Position numbers and translations under genes: made by a program. Shown one piece after another: positions 16,375 through 25,977 of a stretch of DNA of 64,000 nt. Where the stretch lies: contig NZ_LQPP01000018.1 in NCBI RefSeq assembly GCF_002102345.1, positions 278,935 through 342,934 on the forward strand, written 5' to 3'. The notes below the pieces were generated by a model. It searched no databases. It saw nothing but the letters and a program-made list of their open reading frames with translations, and was not told the DNA's origin. Within the stretch, counting starts at the first letter, position 1, and each line of letters starts with the position of its first letter. This stretch comes from Mycolicibacterium peregrinum (GTDB lineage: Bacteria > Actinomycetota > Actinomycetes > Mycobacteriales > Mycobacteriaceae).

Positions 16375-17984
16375 GGAATCAGCTTGCCCGGGTTGAGGAT
16401 TCCGGCCGGATCCAGTGTGGCCTTGACGGCGCGCAACACCTGGGCGCCAAGGTCTCCGATCTCGTCCCGCATCCACGGGCGATGGTCCGCACCGACGGCA
16501 TGGTGGTGGGTGATGGTGCCGCCGTTGCGCACCATCGCTTCGGAGGCCGCGGTCTTCGCGGCCTGCCACTGTTCGATCGGGTTGCCGCGCTGGGCGGCGA
16601 CGACCGTGAAGTAGAGCGAGGCGCCAGTGGGGTACACGTGCGAAATGTGGCACATCACCAGGGCCGGCGTGCCGGATTCGGCGAGCGCGGTGGTCAGGGC
16701 CTCGGTGACCGCGGCCTTCAGCGTGCCCAGGTTGGACCACGTGGTGGCGGTCTCCAGTGTTTCGCACAATGCACCGGCGGCGAGCAGTGAATCACGCAGA
16801 TACGGTGCGTTGAACCGGCCGTGCTCCCAGCCTCGCGCCGGGGCCTCGCCCAGCGACGTGCCGCCCTGGGCTTGCAGGACTGCGCGGGTCTCCTCGTGGC
16901 GGCTCTCGGTGTGCGCCGCGGTGCCCTCGAACAGCGTGATGGCCAAGCAGCCCCCGGTGATGCTCTGCTCACCGATGCTGTCGGTGGTGGCCAGGTTCAC
17001 CCCGGTCTCGGCCTCATCGGACAGCCGGATCACTGTCGGTCCGGTGCCGGTCTGGATGACCGCTCGCAGCGCCTCGGCGCCGGTCGCGAAATCCGGGAAG
17101 GACCAGGCTTCGTAGCGTGTGGTCGCGGGTACCGGGTGCACGCGAACCCGGACCCGGGTGATGACACCGAACACCCCTTCCGAACCGAGGAGCAGCTGGC
17201 GCAGATCCGGGCCGGCCGCCGAGGCCGGGGCGCGGCCGAGCTCGAGTGTCCCTGCCGGGGTCACTGCACGCAGTCCACGGACCATGCCGTCGAAACGTCC
17301 GTAGCCGGCCGAATCCTGCCCCGAGGACCGGGTGGCGGCGAACCCGCCGATGGTGGCGAACTGAAAGCTCTGCGGAAAGTGGCCGAGCGAGAAGCCGTGT
17401 GCGCCGAGCAGGGCCTCGGCCTGCGGTCCGGTGACGCCTGCACCCAGTTCGGCCTCGCAGCTCACTTCGTCGAGGCTGTGCAGCGCGTCGAACCGGCGCA
17501 GATCGAGCGCCACGACCGCGGCGAAGTCGCCGCGCAACGGATCGAGGCCGCCCACCACGCTGGTCCCCCCGCCGAACGGGACGACCGCGATGCGGTGTTC
17601 GGAACAAAAGCGGAGCACCTCGGCTACTTCATCCTCAGTACCCGGCAACAGGACCGCGTCGGGTGCATCCTGAACGCCGGAACCATTGCGGCGCAACAGG
17701 TCCAACGTCGACTTGCCTCCGGCGTGCAGTAGCCGTGACATGGTGTCGGTGCCGCAGTGCGGTGCGCCGACGATGGCGGCGAGGGCCTCACGATCACCGT
17801 CGGACAGGGCCGACGGCTGCAACTGCGCCTGCTCGGGCGTCGGCTCTGCCGCCGGAGCTGCGTCGACGCCCAGCGCCTGTTGCAGCAGGGAGCGGATCCC
17901 GTCGGACAGCGGCTTGGCCGCGTCCGGATCGCCCCAGGCATTCCATTTCATCGGAGGCAGAAACTGTTCGGCCGGCTGAGTCAT
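16371..17984 (-). CDS. FAD-binding oxidase, alkyldihydroxyacetonephosphate synthase-like
   Basis: 537 residues with an N-terminal linker, a PCMH-type FAD-binding domain (about 100-280; VVPFGGGTSVVGGLDPLRG is the FAD pyrophosphate loop) and a C-terminal substrate domain ending in PAGILNPGKL, the terminal motif of the D-lactate dehydrogenase/AGPS family. Similarity is to the AGPS group (Rv2251 type), which exchanges an acyl for an alkyl group on DHAP; whether mycobacteria make ether lipids this way is unsettled. It is coupled to the lipid kinase and divergent from a TetR gene and glpD1, forming a glycerol-lipid cluster. Confidence 0.85.
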   Translation of the reverse strand: MTQPAEQFLPPMKWNAWGDPDAAKPLSDGIRSLLQQALGVDAAPAAEPTPEQAQLQPSALSDGDREALAAIVGAPHCGTDTMSRLLHAGGKSTLDLLRRNGSGVQDAPDAVLLPGTEDEVAEVLRFCSEHRIAVVPFGGGTSVVGGLDPLRGDFAAVVALDLRRFDALHSLDEVSCEAELGAGVTGPQAEALLGAHGFSLGHFPQSFQFATIGGFAATRSSGQDSAGYGRFDGMVRGLRAVTPAGTLELGRAPASAAGPDLRQLLLGSEGVFGVITRVRVRVHPVPATTRYEAWSFPDFATGAEALRAVIQTGTGPTVIRLSDEAETGVNLATTDSIGEQSITGGCLAITLFEGTAAHTESRHEETRAVLQAQGGTSLGEAPARGWEHGRFNAPYLRDSLLAAGALCETLETATTWSNLGTLKAAVTEALTTALAESGTPALVMCHISHVYPTGASLYFTVVAAQRGNPIEQWQAAKTAASEAMVRNGGTITHHHAVGADHRPWMRDEIGDLGAQVLRAVKATLDPAGILNPGKLIP

Positions 17985-18001
17985 GCGTTACAGTATTACA
18001 C

Positions 18002-18586
18002 ATGATGTCAATCAGTAACGAAGGTTCGCTGAGCGACCAGATCTTGGATGCCGCCGCGAGCTGCGTGCTGGCCTTCGGCGTGGACCGGGTGACCCTGGCC
18101 GAGATCGCCCGCCGGGCCGGGGTCTCCCGCCCCACGGTGTACCGGCGTTTCCCCGATACCCAGTCGATCCTGGCTGCGCTGCTCACCGCGCGGGTCGTCG
18201 GTGTCCTCGATACAACCGAAGTGGGCGGTCCGGGCCGGGCGGCGCTGGTCGACCGCATCGTGACGGTGGCCGCCCGGCTGCGCCACGACGAGGTGATCAT
18301 GGCGGTGCTGCACTCCGCGCCGGAAGTGGCGATGGTCTACATCGCCGAGCGGTTGGGCACCAGTCAGCAGATCCTGATCGATGCGCTGGCCGGGGAACTC
18401 AAGCTCGCCCAGGAGGTGAGATCTGTAGCCAACCGGGTCCGGGCAGGTGATCCCCGCCAGCTGGCGACCATGTGCCTGCTGATCACCCAGTCGGCGATCC
18501 AGTCCGCACAGATGGTCGAGCCCATCCTCGACGCCGACGCCCTGGCGGTCGAGCTCACCCACGCACTGAACGGATACCTGGCATGA
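18002..18586 (+). CDS. TetR-family regulator linked to glpD1
   Basis: 194 residues, TetR HTH at about 10-58 (DRVTLAEIARRAGVSRPTVY) followed by a helical effector domain. Only 17 bp separate its start from the divergent FAD oxidase start; that gap contains a direct repeat TTACA-N3-TTACA, so any operator must overlap both starts. Two adjacent ATGs (18002, 18005) are equally possible. It overlaps glpD1 by 4 bp (ATGA), arguing for co-translation and control of the glycerolipid genes. Confidence 0.87.
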   Translation: MMSISNEGSLSDQILDAAASCVLAFGVDRVTLAEIARRAGVSRPTVYRRFPDTQSILAALLTARVVGVLDTTEVGGPGRAALVDRIVTVAARLRHDEVIMAVLHSAPEVAMVYIAERLGTSQQILIDALAGELKLAQEVRSVANRVRAGDPRQLATMCLLITQSAIQSAQMVEPILDADALAVELTHALNGYLA

Positions 18587-20133
18587 TGACCGGCCCGACG
18601 GCGCTCAACCACGCCAGGCGCACAACTGAATTGGCGGCACTCGCCGACGGCGAGCAGGTCGATGTGATCGTCGTCGGCGGTGGGATCACCGGAGCGGGCA
18701 TCGCCCTGGACGCCGCCACGCGGGGTCTCAGCGTGGCTCTGGTCGAGAAGCACGATCTGGCCTTCGGGACCAGTCGGTGGAGTTCGAAACTTGTGCACGG
18801 CGGACTGCGCTACCTGGCCACCGGCAACATCGGGATCGCCCGCCGCAGTGCCATCGAACGCGGAATATTGATGACCCGCAACGCACCTCACCTCGTCAAG
18901 GCCATGCCACAACTGGTGCCGCTGCTGCCGTCGATGGGCCGCGGGTCACGTGCGTTGGTGCGCACTGGATTCGTGGCCGGAGATGGCCTGCGCAGGCTCG
19001 CCGGTACCAGCGCGTCGACCCTGCCACGATCACGCCGGGTGGACGCGCGCCGCACTGCCGAACTGGCCCCCACCGTGCGCACCGACGGGCTCGACGGCGG
19101 CTTCCTCGCCTACGACGGTCAGCTCATCGACGACGCCCGCCTGGTGGCCGCCGTCGCCCGCACCGCCGCGCAGCACGGGGCCCGCATCCTGACGAGGGTT
19201 TCGGCCGGCGCCGCCGGCGCGACCTCGGTACACCTCACCGACGAACTGACCGGCGATTCCTTCGACGCCACCGCACGGATGGTGATCAACGCCGCCGGCG
19301 TATGGGCCGGCGATCTCGACCCGGCGCTCACTCTGCGGCCCAGTCGCGGAACACATCTGGTGTTCGATGCCGCCGCGTTCGGCAATCCCACAGCGGCCCT
19401 GACCATTCCGATACCGGGGGAGTTGAACCGGTTCGTCTTCGCCATGCCCGAACAGCTCGGCCGGGTCTACCTGGGGCTCACGGACGAAGATGCACCGGGG
19501 CCCATTCCCGATGTGCCGCAACCCACTGCGGGTGAGATTCGTTTCTTGTTGGACACCGTCAACACCGCGCTGGCCACCGACCTGACCACCGAGGATGTGC
19601 GGGGCGCGTATGCCGGGCTGAGGCCGCTGATCGATACCGGGCAGGGCAACACGGCCGATGTGTCCCGCGAGCACGCGGTGGTGGAGTCGGCGAGCGGGGT
19701 GATCAGCATCATCGGCGGGAAGCTCACCGAATACCGCTACATGGCCCAGGATGTGCTCGACCGCGCGCTGGCCCTGCGCGGGCTCACCGCTTCGGGTTGC
19801 CGGACCGCCAACCTGCCGCTCGTCGGCGCACCGGCCAACCCGGTGTCCACCCTGCGATCCGAACACGCGTTGCCGTCCTCACTGGTCGCCCGGTACGGGG
19901 CCGAGGCGCCCAACGTGATCGCACGGGCGCGGTGCGCCCGACCCACCGAACCGGTGGCCGAGGGAATCGACGTCATCCGTGCGGAATTCGAGTACGCCGT
20001 CACCCACGAGGGCGCGCTGAGTGCCGACGACATCCTCGACCGGCGAACGCGCATCGGGCTGGTCAGCGCCGACCGGGACCGTGCCGCCGGTGTGGCGGCC
20101 GAGATGATCGCTGAATTCGGGGAAGTCGAGTAG
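18583..20133 (+). CDS. glpD1: Aerobic glycerol-3-phosphate dehydrogenase
   Basis: 516-residue FAD enzyme: Rossmann motif VVGGGITGAG (about 30-39), GTSRWSSKLVHGGLRYL typical of GlpD, a central FAD-linked oxidoreductase domain and a C-terminal DUF-like cap (RTRIGLVSADR). It oxidises sn-glycerol-3-phosphate to DHAP at the membrane and passes electrons to quinone. DHAP is the substrate of an AGPS-type enzyme, so co-location with the divergent FAD oxidase and lipid kinase is metabolically coherent. Start ATG 18583 or the adjacent 18586; the first overlaps the TetR stop. Confidence 0.9.
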   Translation: MMTGPTALNHARRTTELAALADGEQVDVIVVGGGITGAGIALDAATRGLSVALVEKHDLAFGTSRWSSKLVHGGLRYLATGNIGIARRSAIERGILMTRNAPHLVKAMPQLVPLLPSMGRGSRALVRTGFVAGDGLRRLAGTSASTLPRSRRVDARRTAELAPTVRTDGLDGGFLAYDGQLIDDARLVAAVARTAAQHGARILTRVSAGAAGATSVHLTDELTGDSFDATARMVINAAGVWAGDLDPALTLRPSRGTHLVFDAAAFGNPTAALTIPIPGELNRFVFAMPEQLGRVYLGLTDEDAPGPIPDVPQPTAGEIRFLLDTVNTALATDLTTEDVRGAYAGLRPLIDTGQGNTADVSREHAVVESASGVISIIGGKLTEYRYMAQDVLDRALALRGLTASGCRTANLPLVGAPANPVSTLRSEHALPSSLVARYGAEAPNVIARARCARPTEPVAEGIDVIRAEFEYAVTHEGALSADDILDRRTRIGLVSADRDRAAGVAAEMIAEFGEVE

Positions 20134-20153
20134 CCGGCGAACACGGTCTGTGA

Positions 20154-21032
20154 CTAGGGCTGCGTCAGCAGCACCTCGCGCACCGCTGAACTGGTGTGGC
20201 GCTGCCACATCGCCTGGGCGCCCACCAACAGCGGTGGTTCGAGTTCGGTGACCACCACCCGGCCGTCCATGGCAGGCCCGGGGGGAGTGGTGACGAACGT
20301 GACCGCACCAGTCGTGAGAGGGGCTGCGACAGTGGCCGCACCTTGGACCCGGCTGACGACGTACTCGGGTTCGAAGCCGGCCCGCCGGCAGGCACCTATC
20401 AGAAAGTCGCTGTAATACGACGACCCAGGGGGAGCCCACAGGGCGATGCGCTCGCCGGCCAGCTCGTGAATGTCGACGACCGGCCGGACGGCCAGCTGGT
20501 GTTCACGCGGCACCGCTAGCCGAACGCGGTCGTAACCCAGGATGGCCGTGGCCAATTCGTTGGTCGGAACAACTCCCCGGCGCAAGCCGAGGTGCACGCT
20601 GCCGTCCAGCACTGCATCGGCGAGCTGATCGGGGTAGAGCTGACGAAAGGTGAAGGAGGTGTCGGGGAATGCGTAGATGGCGGGTTCGAGACGGGCGTAG
20701 GCCTCGCTGCCGCTCAGTGCCGGGGTGTGGCCGACGACAAACATCTCGGCGGTTCCGTGGGCGCTGTGTTGCACCCGTGTGGCCACGGTCTGTGCCGCTG
20801 CCAGCAGTGTTCGGCCCTCGGTGAGCAGCAACTCACCGGCCCGGGTGAGCGTCAGGCGGCGGCCCTCGCGCCGGAACAGCGTGGCACTGAGGTCCTTCTC
20901 GAGTTGCTGCATGGAACTGCTGAGAGCCTGCTGGCTAATGTGCAGGGAAGTGGCCGCAGCGGTAACGCTGCCGACGTCGGCGATGGCGATGAACTGACGT
21001 AAACGTCGCAGATCAGGCACGTCGGGTGACAC
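20154..21032 (-). CDS. LysR-family transcriptional regulator
   Basis: 292 residues. Winged HTH at about 8-66 (LRRLRQFIAIADVGSVTAAA, then LHISQQALSSSMQQLEKDL) and a periplasmic-binding-fold effector domain to the end. GTG start at 21032. It is divergent from an SDR gene with an 85-bp gap carrying a T-N11-A box, the standard LysR arrangement, so the SDR is the likely target. The inducer is unknown. Confidence 0.9.
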   Translation of the reverse strand: MSPDVPDLRRLRQFIAIADVGSVTAAATSLHISQQALSSSMQQLEKDLSATLFRREGRRLTLTRAGELLLTEGRTLLAAAQTVATRVQHSAHGTAEMFVVGHTPALSGSEAYARLEPAIYAFPDTSFTFRQLYPDQLADAVLDGSVHLGLRRGVVPTNELATAILGYDRVRLAVPREHQLAVRPVVDIHELAGERIALWAPPGSSYYSDFLIGACRRAGFEPEYVVSRVQGAATVAAPLTTGAVTFVTTPPGPAMDGRVVVTELEPPLLVGAQAMWQRHTSSAVREVLLTQP

Positions 21033-21042
21033 TGGTACACCT

Positions 21043-21055
21043 TATACAACTTATA
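21043..21055. promoter_or_regulatory. LysR-type T-N11-A box
   Basis: TATA-CAACT-TATA is a 13-bp interrupted palindrome that exactly fits T-N11-A, located between the divergent LysR and SDR genes, 11 bp upstream of the regulator's start. It probably mediates autoregulation and SDR activation. Confidence 0.65.
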
Positions 21056-21117
21056 TTTGTGGATGCCTCCGGTTTTTGCGTTGTTGCTCTGTGGATGGCG
21101 AAACTACGCTGGCGACT

Positions 21118-21867
21118 GTGAGCAAACTAGAGGGTAAGTCGGCAATCGTTGCCGCCGGCGCGAAGAACCTGGGTGGTCTGATCAGCGCGACGCTGGCTTC
21201 GAGGGGTGTCAACGTCGCGGTTCACTACAACAGTGCCTCCAGTGAGGCCGACGCCGACAAGACGGTGGCGGCAGTGCAGGCTGCCGGGGTCAAAGCGGTC
21301 AAGGTGCAGGGCGATCTGACGGTGCCGGCCAATGTCGAGAAACTGTTCGACACCGCGATCGATGCCTTCGGCGGTGTCGACATCGCGATCAACACCGTCG
21401 GCAAGGTGCTGCGCAAGCCGTTCGTGGAAACCACTGAGGCCGAATATGACTCGATGTTCGACATCAATGCCAAGGCGGCCTATTTCTTCCTGCAGCAGGC
21501 AGGTAAGCGGCTCAACGACAACGGGTCGGTGGTCACCATCGTCACCGCATTGCTGGCGGCCTACACCGACGGGTATTCGACCTACGCGGGCTCCAAGAGT
21601 CCCGTCGAGCATTTCACCCGGGCCGCCTCCAAGGAATTCGGCGTCCGCGGCATCAACGTCAACAACGTCGCCCCCGGCCCCATGGACACGCCGTTCTTCT
21701 ACCCGCAGGAGACCCCGGAGCGGGTCGAATTCCACAAGTCGCAGGCGATGGGCAACCGGCTGACCGAGATCACCGACATCGCCCCGCTGGTCGTGTTCCT
21801 GGCCGACGAGGGCCACTGGATCAACGGGCAGACCATCTTCGCCAACGGCGGCTACACCACCCGCTGA
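21118..21867 (+). CDS. Short-chain dehydrogenase with Thr in the Ser position
   Basis: 249-residue SDR. The cofactor region reads AGAKNLGGLIS (a variant glycine motif) and the catalytic Tyr-Lys is in YAGSK. The residue 13 before Tyr, normally Ser, is Thr (VTALL). The C-terminal INGQTIFANGGY is typical of FabG-like enzymes. The GTG at 21118 is chosen because it starts immediately before the first beta strand; longer forms would add an untypical tail. The LysR gene next door is the likely regulator. Substrate unknown. Confidence 0.82.
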   Translation: MSKLEGKSAIVAAGAKNLGGLISATLASRGVNVAVHYNSASSEADADKTVAAVQAAGVKAVKVQGDLTVPANVEKLFDTAIDAFGGVDIAINTVGKVLRKPFVETTEAEYDSMFDINAKAAYFFLQQAGKRLNDNGSVVTIVTALLAAYTDGYSTYAGSKSPVEHFTRAASKEFGVRGINVNNVAPGPMDTPFFYPQETPERVEFHKSQAMGNRLTEITDIAPLVVFLADEGHWINGQTIFANGGYTTR

Positions 21868-21872
21868 AACGC

Positions 21873-21929
21873 CGAATGGCCAGTTATTGCACGGGCTTTC
21901 GCCTGAAATGTGCAATAACTGGCCATTCG
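21873..21929. terminator. 20-bp perfect inverted repeat between convergent genes
   Basis: Perfect 20-bp arms (21873-21892 and 21910-21929) flank a 17-nt loop, in which TTTC/GAAA can extend the stem. It lies between the SDR stop and the accD6 stop on the opposite strand, so a bidirectional terminator is likely. No T-run follows, as is common in mycobacteria. The arm contains TGGCCAGTTATTGCAC, which may be a dispersed repeat. Confidence 0.65.
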
Positions 21930-21943
21930 CGCCAGCTGAAGAG

Positions 21944-23365
21944 TTACAGCGGGATGTTCTTGTGGCGGCCGCGCCGGTGCGGGGCCTCGGCCAGCGCCTG
22001 CGTCAGCTTGCTGCGGGTGTGGGCCGGGTCGATCTTCTCGTCGACCACGCCGATCTCGATCGCCGAATCCACACCACCGGCGATGCGCTCGTGCTCGATG
22101 GCGAGCTCCTCGTGCAGTGCCTCACGCTCGTGATCCGGGGCAGCGGCCAGCTTGCGCTTGTGCAGGATGCCGACGGCGGCCTTGGCGCCCATCACGGCGA
22201 CCTCGGCGTCCGGCCAGGCGAACACCTTGGTGGCGTTGAGCGACCGCGAGTTCATCGCGATGTAGGCGCCGCCGTAGATCTTGCGGGTCACCAGCGTGAC
22301 GCGGGGGACCGAGGACTCACCGAAGGCGTGGAGCAGCTTGGCACCGCGACGCACCACGCCGCCCCACTCCTGGTCCACGCCGGGCAGGTAGCCCGGGACG
22401 TCGACGACGACCACCAGCGGAATGCCGAAGGCATCGCAGAGCCGCACGAAACGGGCCGACTTCTCGGCACTTTCGGAGTTCAGGCAGCCGCCGAGACGCA
22501 GCGGGTTGTTGGCGATCACGCCGACCGACCGGCCGGCCAGGCGACCGAGGCCGACCACGATCGACGGGGCCCACTTGGCCTGGAACTCCTCGAACGGCAC
22601 ACCCTCGTCGAGCAGAGCTTCGATGATCGGGTGCACGTCGTAGGCGCGGCGAGCCGATTCGGGCATCAGCGCAGCCAGATCGGTGTCGCCGGCCTCGGCC
22701 TTGGTGCGATCGAAATGACCCTGCTGGCTGAACAATCCGACCAGACGGCGACCGCGCTCGTAGGCATCGAGCTCGTCGTCGGCGACGATGTGGCACACAC
22801 CCGACTTCTTGTGGTGGGCGTCGGGGCCGCCGAGCGACACCATGTCGACGTCCTCACCGGTGACGCTGCGCACCACGTCCGGACCGGTGACGAACACCTT
22901 GCTGTCCGGGGCCATGATGATCACGTCGGTCAGGGCGGGACCGTAAGCGGCACCGCCCGCGGCGAATCCGACGACCACGGAGATCTGCGGGATGTAACCC
23001 GACGCCCGGATCATCGCCTCGAAGACCAGGCCGACCGCGTGCAGCGCCTTGACGCCCTCGGCCAGCCGCGCACCGCCCGAGTGCCAGATCCCGACGATCG
23101 GGCTCTGCTCCTCGATCGCGGTGTCGTAGGCGTTGACGATGTGGGCACAGCCCTCGATGCCCATGGCTCCGCCCATCACGGTGCCGTCGGTGCAGAACGC
23201 AACCGTGCGAACACCGTTGACCGTGCCGGCGGCCGCCAGCACGCCCGAGCGGTCCCGCTCGTGCAGCAGCTCGACGCTGCCGTCATCGAAGAAGGTCTGC
23301 AGGCGCAGCAGCGGGTCGCGGGGGTCGAGCGACTCGGCGGCGGTTTCGGGGGCCATGATCGTCAT
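21944..23365 (-). CDS. accD6: Acetyl/propionyl-CoA carboxylase carboxyltransferase beta subunit AccD6
   Basis: 473 residues with the two crotonase-fold halves of acyl-CoA carboxyltransferases. The N-terminal half has GGAMGIEGCAH and HSGGARLAEGV; the C-terminal half has DVPGYLPG and RKIYGGAYIAMN. AccD6 works with AccA3 to make malonyl-CoA for FAS-I and FAS-II. It is the last gene of the fabD-acpM-kasA-kasB-accD6 operon, 32 bp after kasB, the same order as in other mycobacteria. A 20-bp inverted repeat downstream probably ends the operon. Confidence 0.95.
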   Translation of the reverse strand: MTIMAPETAAESLDPRDPLLRLQTFFDDGSVELLHERDRSGVLAAAGTVNGVRTVAFCTDGTVMGGAMGIEGCAHIVNAYDTAIEEQSPIVGIWHSGGARLAEGVKALHAVGLVFEAMIRASGYIPQISVVVGFAAGGAAYGPALTDVIIMAPDSKVFVTGPDVVRSVTGEDVDMVSLGGPDAHHKKSGVCHIVADDELDAYERGRRLVGLFSQQGHFDRTKAEAGDTDLAALMPESARRAYDVHPIIEALLDEGVPFEEFQAKWAPSIVVGLGRLAGRSVGVIANNPLRLGGCLNSESAEKSARFVRLCDAFGIPLVVVVDVPGYLPGVDQEWGGVVRRGAKLLHAFGESSVPRVTLVTRKIYGGAYIAMNSRSLNATKVFAWPDAEVAVMGAKAAVGILHKRKLAAAPDHEREALHEELAIEHERIAGGVDSAIEIGVVDEKIDPAHTRSKLTQALAEAPHRRGRHKNIPL

Positions 23366-23397
23366 TTAGGTCTCCTTTAGTGGAAAGCTCTGGGTTC

Positions 23398-24651
23398 TCA
23401 GTACTTTCCGAAGGCGAGCGCGACGTTGTGCCCACCGAATCCGAACGAATTGTTGATGGCGTACTTGAAGTCGCCTTGCCGCGGCTCACCGGCCACCACG
23501 TCCAGATCGATCTCCGGATCGAGGTTGCGCAAGTTGAGCGTCGGAGGAATGACACCGTCTCGCAGCGCCAGAACCGTCAGGATGGACTCGACCGCACCGA
23601 CCGCACCGACCGAATGGCCGAGCGCGGACTTGGGCGCGTAGACCGCGGGTGTGTGGCCGCCCATCGCGTTGTTGATTGCCTTGCCCTCGGCCACATCGCC
23701 GACGCTGGTGCCGGTCGCATGCGCGTTGATGTGGTCGATGTCTGTGGGTTGCAGGCCCGCCAGTTGGACGGCGCGGGTCATGGCGTAACCGGCCTGTTCA
23801 CCGTTCGGGTCCGGCGCCACGATGTGGTAGCCGTCCGACGTGACGCTGGCCCCCATGAGGCGGCCCAGGATGTTGGCGCCACGTGCCTTGGCGTGCTCCT
23901 CGGTCTCGATGACCATCAGGGCACCGCCCTCGCCGAAGACGAATCCGTTGCGATCCTTGTCGAACGGCCGACAAGCACCCTGCGGATCGTCGTTGCTGTT
24001 GGACAGCACGATGCGCATCTGTGCGAAGCCGGCGATCGGCACGGCTTCGATCTTGGTTTCCACGCCACCACAGATCGCGATGTCGGCCTCGCCGAGCACG
24101 ATCTGGCGCCAGGCGTTGGCGATGGCTTCCGAACCCGAGGCGCAGGCCGAGATCGAGGTAGAGACCCCGGCCTTGGCCTTGCGGTCGAGCCCGACGGCTG
24201 CCGCCGCGCCGTTGGGCATGTACATCTGCACCACCAGCGGCGACACGGCGCGCAGCCCTTTGGAACGCATACCGTCGTACGCGAACACGAGTTCCTCGGA
24301 GGAACCCATGCCCGTGCCGATGGACACCATCAGCCGTCGGGTATCGACCTCCGGGGAGCCTGCGTTGGCCCAGACCCGGCGGCCGATCACCGTCGACATC
24401 TTCTGCAAATATGACAGTCGGCGCAGTTCTACCCGCGACAACTCGTGATCGAAATCCTCCAGAAGATGACCACCGATGCGAACCGGCAGGTCGTACTCCT
24501 CGACGAACGAATCGGTGAGAGTGCGGATGCCACTCTGCCCGTCGAGCAGCTTCTTCCAAGTGCTTTCAGCATCGGTTGCCAGCGCCGTTGACATGGCTAC
24601 GCCGGTGACAACCACATTGGGGAAACCATTCCCAGTGGACAATCCCGCCAT
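23398..24651 (-). CDS. kasB: Beta-ketoacyl-ACP synthase KasB (FAS-II)
   Basis: 417 residues from the chosen ATG. The thiolase-fold triad is intact: Cys170 (SACASGSEA), His in NAHATGTS and His in [11 protein letters not shown]. KasB performs late elongation of meromycolate chains with AcpM-bound substrates. Upstream in-frame starts (ATG 24678, GTG 24705) would add 9-18 residues; the position of homology to KasA favours 24651, but M. tuberculosis KasB also has an N-terminal extension, so the true start is uncertain. It follows kasA by 75 bp on this choice. Confidence 0.93.
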   Translation of the reverse strand: MAGLSTGNGFPNVVVTGVAMSTALATDAESTWKKLLDGQSGIRTLTDSFVEEYDLPVRIGGHLLEDFDHELSRVELRRLSYLQKMSTVIGRRVWANAGSPEVDTRRLMVSIGTGMGSSEELVFAYDGMRSKGLRAVSPLVVQMYMPNGAAAAVGLDRKAKAGVSTSISACASGSEAIANAWRQIVLGEADIAICGGVETKIEAVPIAGFAQMRIVLSNSNDDPQGACRPFDKDRNGFVFGEGGALMVIETEEHAKARGANILGRLMGASVTSDGYHIVAPDPNGEQAGYAMTRAVQLAGLQPTDIDHINAHATGTSVGDVAEGKAINNAMGGHTPAVYAPKSALGHSVGAVGAVESILTVLALRDGVIPPTLNLRNLDPEIDLDVVAGEPRQGDFKYAINNSFGFGGHNVALAFGKY

Positions 24652-24726
24652 ATTTACGGAGTTCTTCCTTCCGTGCATTCCCTCGGTTTTTACCCTCGGG
24701 TTCACCTACCGGACGTCTGCCCGCCC

Positions 24727-25977
24727 TCAGTACTTCCCAAAGGCCAGGGCCACATTGTGGCCACCGAACCCGAACGAGTTGTTGATGGCGTACTTGTAGT
24801 CGCCATAACGAGGCTCGCCCGCAACCACATCGAGATCGATCTCGGGATCCGGTGTCTCGTAGTTCAGCGTCGGGGGGATCACCCCGTCCCGCAAGGCGAG
24901 CACCGTCAACACCGACTCGAGCGCACCGACGGCACCGATCGAGTGACCGAGGGCCGACTTCGGCGCGTACACGGCAGCACTCTGACATCCGGCAACCCGG
25001 ATGGCATTGGCTTCGGCGGTGTCACCGATCGGGGTGGCCGTGCCGTGGGCATTGACGTGGTCGATGTCCTTGGCATCCAGCCCGGCCGTTTCCAGAGCCC
25101 GCTTCATCGCGGCACCGGCGCGCACGCCGTTGTCCGCCGGAGCGACCATGTGGAAGGCGTCCGAGGTGATACCGGCACCCATCAGGCGGGCCAGCGGCTT
25201 GGCGCCGCGAGCCAGGGCATGCTCCTCGGTCTCGATGATCATCATCGCGCCGGCCTCGCCGAACACGAAGCCATCGCGATCCTTGTCGAACGGCCTGGAC
25301 GCACCCGCGGGATCGTCGTTGCGGGTCGACATGGCGCGCATCATCGAGAACGCTGCGATCGGCAGGGCCTCGATACCGCCTTCCACGCCACCGACGACGG
25401 CGAAGTCCGCGTCACCCATCACGATCTGACGCCAGCCGTGGGCGATGGCCTCAGAGCCCGACGAGCACGCCGACACCGGGGTGATGACCCCGGCACGGGC
25501 GCCCAGCTCCAGGCCGGCGACCGCGGCCGCGCCGTTGGGCATGATCATCTGAACGGCGAGCGGGCTGACCTTGCGGATCCCGCCCTCGTTCATCGCGTCG
25601 TAGGTCTCGACGATCTTCTCGCCACCGCCGAGACCGGTGCCGATCACGACCGCGAAACGATCAGGATCGACCTCGGGCGCACCCGCGTTCTTCCATAGCC
25701 GGCGGGCCAGCACCAGAGACATGCGCTGCACGTAGGAATTACGGCGCAACTCGATGCGGGTCAGGTGACTGTCGACGTCATCGACGAGGTGACCACCGAT
25801 ACGCACCGGAAGGTCCCACTTGGTGACGAAGTCGTCGGTCAACTCACGGATGCCGCTTTCTCCGGCCAGGAGGCCCTTCCACGTGCTCTCGATGTCAGCA
25901 GCGAGCGCCGTGGTGGCCTCCACGGCAGTCACCACGACGTTCGGGAAGCCTCCGTTAGCAGTGGAAGGTTTTGTCAT
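24727..25977 (-). CDS. kasA: Beta-ketoacyl-ACP synthase KasA (FAS-II)
   Basis: 416 residues, the full family length. Cys171 (SACSSGSEA), His in [11 protein letters not shown] and His in [11 protein letters not shown] complete the triad. It carries out the initial elongation rounds of FAS-II and is the target of thiolactomycin in mycobacteria. Its start overlaps the acpM stop by 4 bp (ATGA). The 3' ends of kasA and kasB are closely similar at the DNA level, reflecting tandem duplication. Confidence 0.96.
   Translation of the reverse strand: MTKPSTANGGFPNVVVTAVEATTALAADIESTWKGLLAGESGIRELTDDFVTKWDLPVRIGGHLVDDVDSHLTRIELRRNSYVQRMSLVLARRLWKNAGAPEVDPDRFAVVIGTGLGGGEKIVETYDAMNEGGIRKVSPLAVQMIMPNGAAAVAGLELGARAGVITPVSACSSGSEAIAHGWRQIVMGDADFAVVGGVEGGIEALPIAAFSMMRAMSTRNDDPAGASRPFDKDRDGFVFGEAGAMMIIETEEHALARGAKPLARLMGAGITSDAFHMVAPADNGVRAGAAMKRALETAGLDAKDIDHVNAHGTATPIGDTAEANAIRVAGCQSAAVYAPKSALGHSIGAVGALESVLTVLALRDGVIPPTLNYETPDPEIDLDVVAGEPRYGDYKYAINNSFGFGGHNVALAFGKY

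Noticed and set aside
17981..18005. Imperfect palindrome across the divergent FAD oxidase/TetR starts
   Set aside because: Much of the symmetry comes from the two opposed start codons; only the TTACA direct repeat remains as a weak candidate.
21887..23380. Plus-strand frame of 497 codons opposite accD6
   Set aside because: Shadow of accD6; no domain, and its start lies within the inverted repeat.
24727..24800. kasA/kasB 3'-end similarity as a mobile repeat
   Set aside because: Explained by tandem paralogy of the two synthases.
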